The notes: generated from the sequence alone by a model not told the origin. 64,000 bases of DNA from V1-33 sp964523105 (GCA_964523105.1 CAZFZN010000022.1:1-64000), one strand, 5' to 3'. Numbered from the stretch's first letter, positions 33,512-43,437 are shown. Numbers and translations: made by a program.

Positions 33512-34924
33512 TCAGCGGACCTGTTCGATACTTTCCGCGACAGGAAGCCCTTCACGAAATCCGCTCCAGACTTCTCCTCCAGTCAGCCCCAGCGGACTGT
33601 TGACGACACTCGCGGCATTCAATTGTCCATTGTCGATATTTACTGCGCCGATTCCTCCGCGGCGCGTAAAAAGGTCGCCGTGTTCCGTCAGCAGAGACCC
33701 CGACACTTCGGGGGCAAAAACTGAGGTGCCGCGGAAGTAGTGATGGCCATTGCGCTCGATGTGCGGAATGCCGAGCGCGCTCATCACCGCGATATCCTGG
33801 AGCAGGGCGAGGCCGATGTTGCTCAGGTCTTCGCCGCTGAGAATGCCGCCCTGCCGGTGCAGCAGCGCGAGATTGGCCAGGCCCTTGGTGAGGCCCTTGC
33901 AGTTCTTGTGGCTCGTGCCGGCATAACCGAGGGCGAGAGCGCGCGGGAGATCATCGAGCGAGGCGTCGGCTTCGTCGATGATGAACGGCGGATGCTTCGC
34001 CCACGAGGAGAATGCCGCGCCGGTTTCCGGAGCGAACGAGCTGTCGCGATGCAACGGCTGCTCCACCAGCAGAAGGCCGCGCTCCAGCCATGCAGCAAGC
34101 AACGAACGCGACATCCAGTGATTCCAGTGCTCGCGAAAGACGCGGATGTCAGGATAGTTTTCGTTGGCATCCAGCGTGAAGCGCGCCCCGGCGGGCAACA
34201 GTGCCGCGAGCTGCTCCAGCCGCGCGGTGTCGCTTCCGAGTTGGCCGGCGAGTTTGATTTTGAAATGCGTCAGGCCGAACGCGCGAATGTTCGCCTCCAG
34301 GGAATGCGGCAGGCCGTCGTGCAGCGGATCGGTCACCTCCGCATCCGTCAGCGGATCGGCCAGGCCCACCGTGTGGCGCACAGTGAGGCGCGGTGACGGG
34401 GCTGCGGGCAATACATCCGCCGGCAACCGCCCGGTGCACTGCGGACGGAGCGCCGCAAAATCCATGCCGATGCGATTCTGCCGCCACAGCGAATGAATGC
34501 TGCATCCGGCAGCCTGACAAAGCGCATGACAGACGGCCCGCTCGATCATCGCCGTACCCAGGTGCGCCAGCAGCGGCGGAATGCCGGGCGTGCCCGCCAG
34601 TTCGGACTGCGCGGCATACAGATGCCGCCACCAGTCGAAAAAGGACAGCGGCTCGCGCGGGGCAGCAGCGGCCTCGGCGGCGTGGCGCAGCGTGCGGCAC
34701 ATGTCGGGCAAATCCTGCGCGTAAGAGGTTTCCGGATTCTTCACGAACCACTTCGGCACCCACGTCTCCGCGCTCAGTCCTGCATATGTGCGCCCGGCAC
34801 AGTTCACCTGCGCCCGCACCATCACATGCGGCGCTTCGGTCATACTCGCAATGCCGTAGCGGAACGGAAAGCGCGTGCGCACCCACAAATGCTGGAAGGA
34901 AATTGACTCCACTTTGACCGTCAT
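33512..34924 (-). CDS. Enolase-superfamily (mandelate racemase/muconate lactonising) enzyme 1
   Basis: 470-residue cytoplasmic enzyme with the MR/MLE fold. The N-terminal capping domain is followed by a barrel with FKIKLAG (K-x-K general base pair), metal ligands in LDANENY, VEQPLH and FIIDEADASL, and the late KNCKGLTK strand. These residues support proton abstraction from a carboxylate, as in acid-sugar dehydratases or racemases. The C-terminal GHHYFRGTSVFAPE region is longer than in typical mandelate racemases. ATG 34924 (MTVKVESISF) fits better than 34942. Convergent with the Tat-protein operon (27 bp). Related to but distinct from 36957-38282. Confidence 0.85.
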   Translation of the reverse strand: MTVKVESISFQHLWVRTRFPFRYGIASMTEAPHVMVRAQVNCAGRTYAGLSAETWVPKWFVKNPETSYAQDLPDMCRTLRHAAEAAAAPREPLSFFDWWRHLYAAQSELAGTPGIPPLLAHLGTAMIERAVCHALCQAAGCSIHSLWRQNRIGMDFAALRPQCTGRLPADVLPAAPSPRLTVRHTVGLADPLTDAEVTDPLHDGLPHSLEANIRAFGLTHFKIKLAGQLGSDTARLEQLAALLPAGARFTLDANENYPDIRVFREHWNHWMSRSLLAAWLERGLLLVEQPLHRDSSFAPETGAAFSSWAKHPPFIIDEADASLDDLPRALALGYAGTSHKNCKGLTKGLANLALLHRQGGILSGEDLSNIGLALLQDIAVMSALGIPHIERNGHHYFRGTSVFAPEVSGSLLTEHGDLFTRRGGIGAVNIDNGQLNAASVVNSPLGLTGGEVWSGFREGLPVAESIEQVR

Positions 34925-35013
34925 GCGCCTGCTGTGGTCCACTTTGAAAAGCGTGGCAACGGAGCAGGCGGCGGCTTGACGTCCGGTCAGGGTCGCGCTC
35001 CCGTCTCCGCCAG

Positions 35014-35715
35014 ATGAGCGGTCCCATTCTCGATGTGCGCGACCTCACCCGCGTGCATCAAGCCGCCGCGGGGCCGCTCACCGTGCTCAGCGGGGTCACG
35101 TTTTCACTCGAACCGGGAGAGGTCTGCGCCATCACCGGCCCCAGCGGCAGCGGCAAGACCACGCTGCTGGGACTTTGCGCCGGACTCGATCTTCCGACTT
35201 CCGGCCACGTGACCCTCGCCGGCCACGAACTCACCAAACTAAATGAGGATGCCCGTGCGAAAGTGCGCAACGATATGGTCGGGTTCGTGTTTCAGAATTT
35301 TCAGCTCCTGCCCACCCTGACTGCTCTCGAAAACGTGCTCATCCCGCTCGAACTCCGCGGCCGTCATGCGGACTGCGCGCTGGCCCGGCAGCTTTTGGAG
35401 AAAGTCGGGCTCGGCGATCGCACCGGTCACTTCCCGGTCCAACTCAGCGGCGGGGAACAGCAGCGCGTGGCGCTGGCGCGGGCTTTCATTCACCATCCGG
35501 CGATCCTCTTTGCCGACGAGCCGACCGGCAACCTCGACGCCGACTCGCGCGCCGTGGTGGAGGACATGCTGTTTTCCCTCAATCGCGAAGCCGGCACCAC
35601 CCTGGTCATCGTGACCCACGACGCCGCGCTCGCCGCCAAAGCCGCGCGGCGGCTGCCGATGCAGGGCGGGAAACTGGTGCAGACTGCACCGGCCAGCCCA
35701 TCTGCTGGAGCCTGA
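35014..35715 (+). CDS. ABC transporter ATPase, LolD/MacB type
   Basis: 233-residue ATP-binding subunit. Walker A GPSGSGKTTLLG, Q-loop VFQNFQLLPTL, signature LSGGEQQRVALARAF, Walker B ILFADEPTGNLD and H-loop VTHDAAL are all intact, and the sequence style is that of LolD/FtsE-like export ATPases. Its permease is not adjacent: the next gene on this strand is a Uma2-type protein. It may pair with a permease elsewhere, possibly the orphan ABC-2-like gene at 5712-6677 (speculative). Divergent from the enolase-superfamily gene with an 89-bp gap. Confidence 0.93.
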   Translation: MSGPILDVRDLTRVHQAAAGPLTVLSGVTFSLEPGEVCAITGPSGSGKTTLLGLCAGLDLPTSGHVTLAGHELTKLNEDARAKVRNDMVGFVFQNFQLLPTLTALENVLIPLELRGRHADCALARQLLEKVGLGDRTGHFPVQLSGGEQQRVALARAFIHHPAILFADEPTGNLDADSRAVVEDMLFSLNREAGTTLVIVTHDAALAAKAARRLPMQGGKLVQTAPASPSAGA

Positions 35716-35764
35716 ACAAGCCAAGCCCTTGCGCCGCGGCGCCCGCGATGGCATTCCCCGCACC

Positions 35765-36427
35765 ATGAGCAGTCGCATCGAAGCTCTCATCGCTCCGCTC
35801 CGGCACTCTCCGCAACTGCCGGAGATCGTGGAGCAGTTGGGGCGCGAGCTGGAGGCCGAACGCGCCCGGCGGCAGCGGTTCTATGCCGAAATGACACCGG
35901 AGCAGAAGGTGGAGTTCATTGACGGCGAAGTCATCTCTCTGTCTCCGGCGCGGAATATGCACCTGGATGTGACGAAGTTCACTCTGCTGCTGCTGGACGT
36001 TTACGTGCGAAGGAACGCCCTTGGAGAAGTAAAGAGTGAGAAATGCCTCTGCACCTTCCCCCGCAACGACTACGAGCCTGACATCGTTTTCTTCGGCCCG
36101 GCCAAAGCGGCGGCGCTGCAGCCGGGCACCATGCAGTTCCCCATTCCCGACCTTGTAGTGGAAGTGCTTTCCGAGTCCACCGAAGCGCGCGACCGCGGCG
36201 TGAAATTCGAGGACTACGCCGTGCATGGCGTCGGCGAATACTGGATCGTGGACGCCGAATCCCGCACCGTGGAGCAATACCTCGCACACGACGGCGCATG
36301 GCATCTGGAACTGAAATCCTCCTCCGGCGAGATCCGCAGCCGCGTCATCGATGGCTTCGTGGCACCGGTAGCGGCGTTCTTCGATGCCGGGGCCAACCTC
36401 GCAGCGCTGCAGGCGCTGGTGGAGTGA
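35765..36427 (+). CDS. Uma2-family (DUF820) restriction-endonuclease-like protein
   Basis: 220-residue protein of the Uma2/DUF820 family, a PD-(D/E)XK-fold group abundant in cyanobacteria and PVC bacteria. Motifs: EFIDGEVISLSPAR, YEPDIVFFGP (the D of PD-x), DLVVEVLSEST, then GVGEYWIVDAESRTV. In this family the second catalytic element is E-V-L rather than E-x-K with a later lysine (here in DRGVKFEDY). Cellular role is unknown; nuclease activity is presumed from fold. Start at 35765 excludes an unlikely upstream stretch. 49 bp after the ABC ATPase gene. Confidence 0.85.
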   Translation: MSSRIEALIAPLRHSPQLPEIVEQLGRELEAERARRQRFYAEMTPEQKVEFIDGEVISLSPARNMHLDVTKFTLLLLDVYVRRNALGEVKSEKCLCTFPRNDYEPDIVFFGPAKAAALQPGTMQFPIPDLVVEVLSESTEARDRGVKFEDYAVHGVGEYWIVDAESRTVEQYLAHDGAWHLELKSSSGEIRSRVIDGFVAPVAAFFDAGANLAALQALVE

Positions 36428-36475
36428 GCACGCACGCCGGTTTTGCGCTGGGCGGGGTCGCATTCATCTCCATCT

Positions 36476-36937
36476 TCAATCAAACAACTGTTTGATCTTG
36501 CTCTGATAATAGAGCTTTTCCCCAAAAGTATCGCCACTCAAGGCATCCAGGGCAATTTTGGTTTCTCCTTCCGGACTGCTTGATTCGAGCAACTCAATCA
36601 GAAACCGTTTCGTGTGAATGTCGAGTGGAGTCATGGGAGCCCCCTTAGGCTTGTACTTCGCTCCGACATAAATGAATTTGTAAAAGGTATCGTCGTCCGC
36701 CGTGTGCCAATTGGGCATGCTCAATTCGACTCGCTTGCCATCCCGGTCCACGATTTCCATCCCAAGGCTGCCGCCGTCGAAGTAGTAATGCGCCTGGATG
36801 CGCTGCAGCGGGAGATTCAGCGAGCGGAGATCGGGATGCACTTTAGAGCGAAGGTAAAATCTCCCAAACAGTAGAACGCCTGCAGAAATCAACAGCCCTG
36901 CGACAAAGAAAGCAATCAACCAGGGCCTCCACTTCAT
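36476..36937 (-). CDS. Single-pass membrane-anchored protein, unknown function
   Basis: 153-residue protein starting MKWRPWLIAFFVAGLLISAG with one N-terminal helix, then a mostly beta domain (HYYFDGGSLGMEIVDRDGKR, ELSMPNWHTADDDTFYKFIY). It ends with IKQLFD. No family recognised; the layout suggests a periplasmic domain anchored by its N-terminus. The DNA is visibly more AT-rich than its neighbours, which may indicate acquisition. Downstream of the MR/MLE gene (36957-38282) on the same strand, with a 19-bp gap, so possibly co-transcribed. Confidence 0.6.
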   Translation of the reverse strand: MKWRPWLIAFFVAGLLISAGVLLFGRFYLRSKVHPDLRSLNLPLQRIQAHYYFDGGSLGMEIVDRDGKRVELSMPNWHTADDDTFYKFIYVGAKYKPKGAPMTPLDIHTKRFLIELLESSSPEGETKIALDALSGDTFGEKLYYQSKIKQLFD

Positions 36938-36956
36938 AACCGGGAAACTCTTTTAC

Positions 36957-38282
36957 TCACAACGCTCCCCCCAGCCCCAACGCAAACGGATCGGAGACGC
37001 GGTGCGTGCCGTCCGTCGGGGAAAACAGCGCCGGCTCGCGCGCGAGCCACGGTTCATTGGCGGCGGGAGTGAACTGCGGGGAGTTTAGTTCCACGCCGTT
37101 CAGATTCGGCGTGTGCTGGGCGAGCAGGCAGGAATGGATGGCGGCGAGGCCGGGATTGGTGAGATCCTGCACGGCGATTTTGAGGCCGCGTTCGTGCGCC
37201 CATGCGCCGGCGATGAGATTGAAGCTGTGCCCTTTGCAGGTCTTGAGGCAGATGCCGCTCCAGCCCTGCGCGATGATGTCAGGGAAAATGTCCTCCGTCA
37301 TCAGCCCTTCGTCAATGAGCACCGGTTTACGGGCGCTGACGGCATGCCAGTCGAAGGCATGGCGGCGGATGTCGCGGCCCGTGGGCTGTTCCAGATATTC
37401 CAGCGCATCATAAGCATCCGCGTCCATGCGCTCGAGCGTTTCCAGATAAGCGAGCACGGAGTCCGCATCAGGATTGCCTTCATTGCTGTCGGCGCTGAGG
37501 CGCGGGGATTTCACCCCCAGCGCGCGGGCGGCCTGAAAAACCTGCACGGTACGGCGGGCGTCGGCTTCCGGGTCTTTGCCGTGTGTCTTCAATTTGAAGC
37601 AGCGGAATCCCCGGCCCTGCACAAACGCGGTGAAGTCATCCGTTAGCGGATCGGTGCCGCTGACGACATACCAGCCGTCCACAGCGCGCGCCGGCTGCGG
37701 CAGAAGAAATCGCCGGATGGCGCGCACTGCCCCGTCCTTGAAGAGCCCATCCGCCGCGGGGATGGCGCAGTCTTCATCATAGAAGCGGAACGCGGAGCGC
37801 TGCAGCGCCTGACCAAATGCATCGTGGATGGCGGCATCGAACGGACTGGCGCAGACGAGGCGGGCGAGCAGGGGGACCGTGTATGCGAGGGCGGAGTCGT
37901 GCTCGCGGGGATTCATGCCTGGTTCCGCGAGCAGCGTCACAGTGTCTGTAAGCGCAGACGCGTATGCGTGGAGACGCAGGCCGCGCTGCAAGGGATGCAC
38001 GGGATGCTCGGCATTCCGCGCAAAGGACGTGGCCAGTTGGAAAGCGAACACCTGGCAGAGCCGGCGCATTGAGGCATCCCGTTGCTCATGCGTCAGCACC
38101 GGATCGGGCCATGCCCAGAGGTCGCTCAGGTAAATACTGCCGCGGCCTTCGGCTTCGCGGCCGTTCACGGAGACGCTCACGGTGGCCGTGGCTTCGGTGA
38201 TTTCCGTGATGGTGCCGCTGCTGAGCTGCAGAGGTTTGGCGAACGGCTGCTCGCGGAAGGAGACGGAGGCGAAGAGGATCAT
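36957..38282 (-). CDS. Enolase-superfamily enzyme 2 (acid-sugar dehydratase/racemase-like)
   Basis: 441-residue MR/MLE-fold protein. Catalytic elements: FKLKTHGKDPEADARR (K-x-K), metal-binding Asp/Glu/Glu in LSADSNEGNPD, LEYLEQPTGRD and VLIDEGLMTED, and the GICLKTCKGHS strand that carries a lysine near the active site. This pattern fits proton abstraction alpha to a carboxylate. It follows the DapA/NanA-like gene by 27 bp on the same strand. Dehydration of a sugar acid followed by aldolase cleavage is a plausible two-step pathway. The N-terminal segment is unusually rich in Thr/Val repeats. Confidence 0.87.
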   Translation of the reverse strand: MILFASVSFREQPFAKPLQLSSGTITEITEATATVSVSVNGREAEGRGSIYLSDLWAWPDPVLTHEQRDASMRRLCQVFAFQLATSFARNAEHPVHPLQRGLRLHAYASALTDTVTLLAEPGMNPREHDSALAYTVPLLARLVCASPFDAAIHDAFGQALQRSAFRFYDEDCAIPAADGLFKDGAVRAIRRFLLPQPARAVDGWYVVSGTDPLTDDFTAFVQGRGFRCFKLKTHGKDPEADARRTVQVFQAARALGVKSPRLSADSNEGNPDADSVLAYLETLERMDADAYDALEYLEQPTGRDIRRHAFDWHAVSARKPVLIDEGLMTEDIFPDIIAQGWSGICLKTCKGHSFNLIAGAWAHERGLKIAVQDLTNPGLAAIHSCLLAQHTPNLNGVELNSPQFTPAANEPWLAREPALFSPTDGTHRVSDPFALGLGGAL

Positions 38283-38285
38283 CGG

Positions 38286-38303
38286 AAGGATGAAAGATGA
38301 AGT
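38286..38303. repeat. 18-mer microrepeat copy 1
   Basis: AAGGATGAAAGATGAAGT lies in the 27-bp gap between the DapA-like stop and the enolase-superfamily start. The identical 18-mer occurs at 54933-54950 between the two pstB genes. Confidence 0.8.
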
Positions 38304-38309
38304 ACCCGC

Positions 38310-39335
38310 TTAACGCAGCCACTCCGTGAGGTGCGCGCTGACGAATTCATCATCCGTCAGCCAGGGATAGGCGGCGGACACTCTGGTGATTTCCTCCAGT
38401 TGCCCAGGGCTGAGCACTTCGGCGGGATCGAGGCAGTTCACTGTGGGCACGAGACCCTGACGGCGCAGGACTTCGAGGATGCCGGGGATGCAGCCTTTGA
38501 AATAATACGCGGCGTCGAAGACGGCGGCGTTGGCGTCGGTGAGGGCGGCGTTTTTGGTCAGCCAGCCGGACGCAAGACTCGTGCCGGCGCGGGCGGCTTT
38601 CACTTCCTCCAGCATTTGCACGGCGCGCTGCGTCCACACACCCCACTGGCCGAGCAGGCCGCCGGCGATGTGCCGGCCGCCGGGCCACGCCGTGAGCAGA
38701 TCGGTGAGGATGCTGTCGTCGTTGCCGGTGTAGAGCGCGATGTCGTCGCGGCCGGCGTCGGTGACCGCGCGGATGACATCGAAGGTCTGGTAGCGGTTGA
38801 AGGGCGCGATCTTGATGGCCACGACGCGCGGGATTTCCGCGAAGTCGCGCCAGAAGTCATAGCTGAACACCCGTCCGCCCACGGCGGGCTGGAGATAGAA
38901 ACCGACCACCGGCAGCATTTCGGCGATGGCGCGGCAGTGTCCGATGAATTCGTCCTCGGAGGCATTCGTCCACGCGCCGGGACTCACCAGTCCGGCGTGA
39001 TAGCCGAGCGCTTTGGCCAGCGCGGCCTCTTCGAGAGCCTGCTCCGTGCGGCCGCAAATTCCGGCGATGCGCACCATGTCCGGCGCGGCCTCCGCATTCA
39101 TCGTCTCCGCCGCGAGGCGCAGCACCGGCTCGAACAGCCCGTGCTGCGGCAGTCGGATTTCGAACTGCGTGGAATGGACCGCGACCGCCAGCCCGCCGGC
39201 TCCGGCTTTGATGTAATAGCGGACCAGTGCCCGCTGGTGACGTTCGCTCCACGCGCGCTTTTCATCGAGTGCCAAAGGCAGGGCGGGAATGACAAGGCCG
39301 GTGAGGAGACGGGCGCGGAGTTGGGAATCGGTCAT
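38310..39335 (-). CDS. DapA/NanA-family (dihydrodipicolinate synthase-like) lyase
   Basis: 341-residue class I aldolase-fold enzyme. The Schiff-base lysine lies in VVAIKIAPFNRY, and surrounding blocks include VRIAGICGRTEQALEEAALA, HAGLVSPGAWTNASEDE and DIALYTGNDDSILTDL. Family members include dihydrodipicolinate synthase, N-acetylneuraminate lyase and 2-keto-3-deoxy sugar-acid aldolases. Given the adjacent MR/MLE enzyme, cleavage of a keto-deoxy sugar acid is more likely than lysine biosynthesis (inference). It is the first gene of a unit with 36957-38282. Confidence 0.88.
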   Translation of the reverse strand: MTDSQLRARLLTGLVIPALPLALDEKRAWSERHQRALVRYYIKAGAGGLAVAVHSTQFEIRLPQHGLFEPVLRLAAETMNAEAAPDMVRIAGICGRTEQALEEAALAKALGYHAGLVSPGAWTNASEDEFIGHCRAIAEMLPVVGFYLQPAVGGRVFSYDFWRDFAEIPRVVAIKIAPFNRYQTFDVIRAVTDAGRDDIALYTGNDDSILTDLLTAWPGGRHIAGGLLGQWGVWTQRAVQMLEEVKAARAGTSLASGWLTKNAALTDANAAVFDAAYYFKGCIPGILEVLRRQGLVPTVNCLDPAEVLSPGQLEEITRVSAAYPWLTDDEFVSAHLTEWLR

Positions 39336-39447
39336 CCTCCGAGCCTGTCAGGACTTTGCGCCGGTGCAAGTCCGCTGCTGCGTGCCTGCGCAGCAGAATT
39401 CATTCGATTTTCCTATCGGGCCGGCGCAAAGACACCTGTCACACACG

Positions 39448-42400
39448 ATGAAACGATTCCCCCGTTCCTTCCTTTTGCCCCTCGGACTGCTCGGACTGAC
39501 CGCGCTGCTGATTGTTTGGTTCCATGCGCCGCCCGGGCACGCGGAACGGACTTCCGGCACTCCGGAGTACTCCGCGTCCATATCTTCGACCGCATCCCGC
39601 GCCATCATTCCCGACTCTGCGCCCGAGCCTCCCCCTTCACTGAGTTCAGAGGAACGTCTGTTCGCGCTGCTCTCCCGCGCGGGGACGGAGCCGTCCGTGC
39701 TGCGTCCCGTAGAGGCCTGGTTCAGCCACGGGCGCAAGGCTCCGCTTGCCGCCCGGGGCATCGCCGCCATACCGCCCGGTCTTCTCCTCGGCTATGAGAA
39801 AGGGAATGCCGTGCGCCTCGCCCTGCCGGGCGGCCGGGAAGCCTCGGGCATCGTTCACACCGTCGCGGCACCAGAGCCCGGCCTGACTGTGCTGGGCGGC
39901 AAAATCCTCGCGCCGCGTCCCGGTTTCTTTCACTTTGAGCAGTCGGCAGACGGGCTCCGGGGGCGCATGGCCTTCAAGGACGCGCCCACCGTTTCGCGCA
40001 TCTTTCCCGTCGCCGGAGGTGTCCACGCTTTCATCGAGCAACCGCGGGAACTGACGATCTGTCTGGGGGTGAAGAAAGACCTCAGCGACCTTCTCTCCGG
40101 CGTCTTCAATGCCGGGGTCATCGAACTCGCCTCCGGGCTCAATCCCTGGGCACTCCAGAGCTTCCCCGGAGCCCCCGGCGTTATCTACCTCGACTTCGAC
40201 GGGCACACTGTTTCAAATACGATATGGAATTCGGAATTCACCGATGGTGACCCCATTGAGGCACTGCCCTTCGATGAGTTTGTCCCCACCAGTGCGTCCT
40301 ACAAACCGGAGTGGATTGTGGAAGTCTTCAACCGCTGCAAAGAGGACTTTGCTCCGTTCAACATCAACGTCACCACCAGCCAGTCCGTCTTCAATGCGGC
40401 CGCCGCCGGGAAGCGCACCCGCGTCATTATCACCCCAACAGAGGCATGGTATCCCCGCGATGCAGGCGGCGTGGCCTACCCGGACACCTTCACCGGCAGC
40501 AGCGATACTCCCTGCTGGGTGTGGAATCGCGGCATTCAGTGGTCCATGCCGGAGACCGTATCCCACGAAGCCGGTCACACGCTGGGGCTGTCCCACAGCA
40601 ATCACGGTTCGCCTGCCACCACCTATGACGAGTATTACGGCGGCCACGGCATCTGGGCCCCCATCATGGGAGACAGCTTCAATGGCCAGCGTGCCTACAC
40701 CCAGTGGGACAACGGTTCCTACAACGGCGCGCTCAACAATGAAGACCAGATAGGCATCCTCGCGGCCACCGGTGCCGGCACCAACAACGTCGGCTACCGC
40801 ACCGACGACCACGGCGGCACTTCCGGCACCGCCACCCTGCTCACTACCAATTCCGGCGGCGTTGCCCGCGGCTCCGGGCACATCGAGCGCAATGGAGATG
40901 TCGATGTCTTCCGCTTCACCATGCCTGCGGGCACCTTCGACATCCTAGCCGAGTCCCACAGCCCCGGCCCGAACGCCTATCTCAAAGTCAACCTGCGCAA
41001 CAGCGCCTACACTCTCCTCATATCCTTCACCACCGCCGGCACCCAGCCCGCCAACAACACCTACACTGCCGCCGCCGGCGGCCAGTTCTACCTCGAAGTC
41101 ACCCATACCGCTCGCACCGCTACCACCGGCGATCCCGGCTTTCCCGCCTACGCTGCCCTCGGCAGCTACCGCTTGGCCATTGCTGAACCCGGCGGCGACG
41201 ACCTGCGCCCCGTTCCCGTCAGCCTCACCATCGCCCCCGCCGTCTTCGGCTATGAAAAACTCGAAATCGCCGCCGTCATCACCGACAACAAAGGCATCCG
41301 CCTCGACACCCTCAACAACGGCGACCTCCAGATCAAGAAAGGCACCACCACCTGGTCACCTCCCATCGTCAGCACCGCCAGCGATGTCACGGAAGGCACA
41401 CGCAAAGTCATAGCCCGGTTCCACTTCACCCCGCCCGGCGGCTTCTGGGATCCAGGAGATGCCGGCACCTACACCATCACCTTCAAGAGCGGCGCTGTGG
41501 CGGACGGCAATGGGAATACGAACGCCGCCAGCCTGAGCCAAACCCTGGACATCCCCGCCACCGACACGCATCTCACCACCATCACCGCGCCCTCACAGTG
41601 GCCTGCCACGGTGGGCGGTGCCTCCACCTACACCTTTAACCTGACTTTTCACGACAAGGACACCGCCTTCAACCTCTCCTCCTTCGGAAGTAACGACGTG
41701 GAAGTCCGCGACCCTGAAGGCGCTCTCCTCCCTGTGCAGTTCATCGGCAAGTCCGCCACAGATTACAACCGCTTCATCATCGCCAGCTACAGCTTCACCC
41801 CGCCCGGCGGCACCTGGGATGACGACGACGTCGGTGCCTACTCCGTCCGCGTTCCCTCCGGCCGTGTGCTCCACAGCACCGGCACCTCCGTCCCTTTCAC
41901 CAACCTCACCGGCCCCAGCCACCGCGTCGTCATCTTCGAACGGGACATGGATACCAATCCCGGCTTCACCCTCGGCACCGGGTGGGCCTGGGGCAACCCC
42001 ACCGGCGACGGCGGCCTTGCCAGCGGCAACGGCAAGGACCCCGAGGACGCCCACACCGGCAGCAATGTTCTCGGCACCAACCTCAGCGGCAACTACGCCA
42101 CCAACACCGCCATCCGCTACGCCACATCCCCGGCCTTCAGCACTACCGGCTACCAAAGCCTCAACCTCAACTACTGGCGCTGGGCTAACTACGACGACCC
42201 CGCCACCATCGAATACCGCATCGGTTCCGGCTCATGGATGCCCCTCTTCACCGACGATTTCGCATTCGATGATTCCTGGACAGAACAAAACATCCCCCTC
42301 CCCCCGGAATGCGACCATCAACCAGCAGTCCAGTTGCGCTGGAGCCTCGGCCCCACCGGCTCCCCCAACACCCTCCGGCCCATGGGCGGGTGGAATCTGG

Positions 42401-43437
42401 ACGACATCCGCATCACCGCCGGCGCCCCCTACGCTCCCGGCCGCCTCCTCGTCTCCTGGCTCGGTGCCGGCCGCTTCTCCGTCACCGAAGGCGGCGACGC
42501 CCGCAGCTACATCCTCAAGCTCGACCAGAATCCCGGTGCCAACCCCGTCACCGTCACTCTTTCCTCCGGCCGCGGCACCACCGAACTCAACCACCCAGCC
42601 ACCGTCACCCTCAACTCCACCAACTGGTCCACCGGCCTCGTCGTCTCCGTCTCCGCAGACGACAACACCCGCGTGGACGGCGACCGCACCTCCTCCATCC
42701 GTCACACCCTCTCCTCCGCCAACCCCCACTTCTCCGGCATCGTCGGCACCGGCCTCGCCGTGTATATCTTCGATGAGGAGACCGCCATCATCGGCACCCA
42801 GCCCCAGAGCGTCACCATCCCCCAGGGCACCTCCACCACCCTCTCCGTAGGGCTCAATGCCGTCAGCGGCACCAAGACCTACCAGTGGTACCGCGGGAAA
42901 TCCGGCAGCACCAGCAACCCCGTCAGCGGTGCCACCAGCGCCACCCTCTCCGTCACCGCCACCGCCAACCCTGCCGACTACTGGGTTCGCATCGTCCGCA
43001 CCTACAACATCCTCTACACCACCACCGAGAACAGCGACACCGCCACCGTCTCCCCTCTCACCGGCTACGCCGCATGGAAGCACAACCTGCTCAGCTACGG
43101 CTACACCCAGACCCAACTCGACGCCCCCGCGTTCGATTCCGGCGACCCTGACGCCGATGGGCTTTCCCACCTCATGGAGTATGCGCTCGGCGGCCAGCCC
43201 TACACCCAGGATGCCGCCCTCCTCCCCCGCATCGTCGTCCTCAATGACCAGCTCTACTTCCGCTTCCGCCGCCAACGCGCCGACCTCGACTACACCGTGG
43301 AAACCAGCCTCACCCCCGACCAGTGGGATCCCCTCGTCACCAATCCCGGCAGCGTGAGCCCCTCCACCGACCAAAGCATCCTCATCCCCTCCGGCATTCA
43401 GCCCGCCACTTTCGTCCGCCTCCGCGTTTCCCGTTAG
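39448..43437 (+). CDS. Giant secreted metzincin-type protease with adhesion-type repeats
   Basis: 1329-residue exported protein. ATG 39448 gives a signal peptide with hydrophobic core PLGLLGLTALLIVWF. A zinc site H373-E-x-x-H377-x5-H383 appears in SHEAGHTLGLSH, a metzincin motif, preceded by VIYLDFDGHTVSNTIWN. A pre-peptidase-like beta domain follows (GDVDVFRFTMPAGTFDILAE), then two repeat pairs with FTPPGGFWDPGDAGTYTITF and FTPPGGTWDDDDVGAYSVRV, a Calx-beta-like region, an Ig-like stretch (TYQWYRGKSG) and a C-terminal LSHLMEYALGGQP module common in Verrucomicrobiota. Third codon positions are extremely C-rich in the second half. Likely degrades external proteins while attached to surfaces (inference). 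Confidence 0.85.
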   Translation: MKRFPRSFLLPLGLLGLTALLIVWFHAPPGHAERTSGTPEYSASISSTASRAIIPDSAPEPPPSLSSEERLFALLSRAGTEPSVLRPVEAWFSHGRKAPLAARGIAAIPPGLLLGYEKGNAVRLALPGGREASGIVHTVAAPEPGLTVLGGKILAPRPGFFHFEQSADGLRGRMAFKDAPTVSRIFPVAGGVHAFIEQPRELTICLGVKKDLSDLLSGVFNAGVIELASGLNPWALQSFPGAPGVIYLDFDGHTVSNTIWNSEFTDGDPIEALPFDEFVPTSASYKPEWIVEVFNRCKEDFAPFNINVTTSQSVFNAAAAGKRTRVIITPTEAWYPRDAGGVAYPDTFTGSSDTPCWVWNRGIQWSMPETVSHEAGHTLGLSHSNHGSPATTYDEYYGGHGIWAPIMGDSFNGQRAYTQWDNGSYNGALNNEDQIGILAATGAGTNNVGYRTDDHGGTSGTATLLTTNSGGVARGSGHIERNGDVDVFRFTMPAGTFDILAESHSPGPNAYLKVNLRNSAYTLLISFTTAGTQPANNTYTAAAGGQFYLEVTHTARTATTGDPGFPAYAALGSYRLAIAEPGGDDLRPVPVSLTIAPAVFGYEKLEIAAVITDNKGIRLDTLNNGDLQIKKGTTTWSPPIVSTASDVTEGTRKVIARFHFTPPGGFWDPGDAGTYTITFKSGAVADGNGNTNAASLSQTLDIPATDTHLTTITAPSQWPATVGGASTYTFNLTFHDKDTAFNLSSFGSNDVEVRDPEGALLPVQFIGKSATDYNRFIIASYSFTPPGGTWDDDDVGAYSVRVPSGRVLHSTGTSVPFTNLTGPSHRVVIFERDMDTNPGFTLGTGWAWGNPTGDGGLASGNGKDPEDAHTGSNVLGTNLSGNYATNTAIRYATSPAFSTTGYQSLNLNYWRWANYDDPATIEYRIGSGSWMPLFTDDFAFDDSWTEQNIPLPPECDHQPAVQLRWSLGPTGSPNTLRPMGGWNLDDIRITAGAPYAPGRLLVSWLGAGRFSVTEGGDARSYILKLDQNPGANPVTVTLSSGRGTTELNHPATVTLNSTNWSTGLVVSVSADDNTRVDGDRTSSIRHTLSSANPHFSGIVGTGLAVYIFDEETAIIGTQPQSVTIPQGTSTTLSVGLNAVSGTKTYQWYRGKSGSTSNPVSGATSATLSVTATANPADYWVRIVRTYNILYTTTENSDTATVSPLTGYAAWKHNLLSYGYTQTQLDAPAFDSGDPDADGLSHLMEYALGGQPYTQDAALLPRIVVLNDQLYFRFRRQRADLDYTVETSLTPDQWDPLVTNPGSVSPSTDQSILIPSGIQPATFVRLRVSR

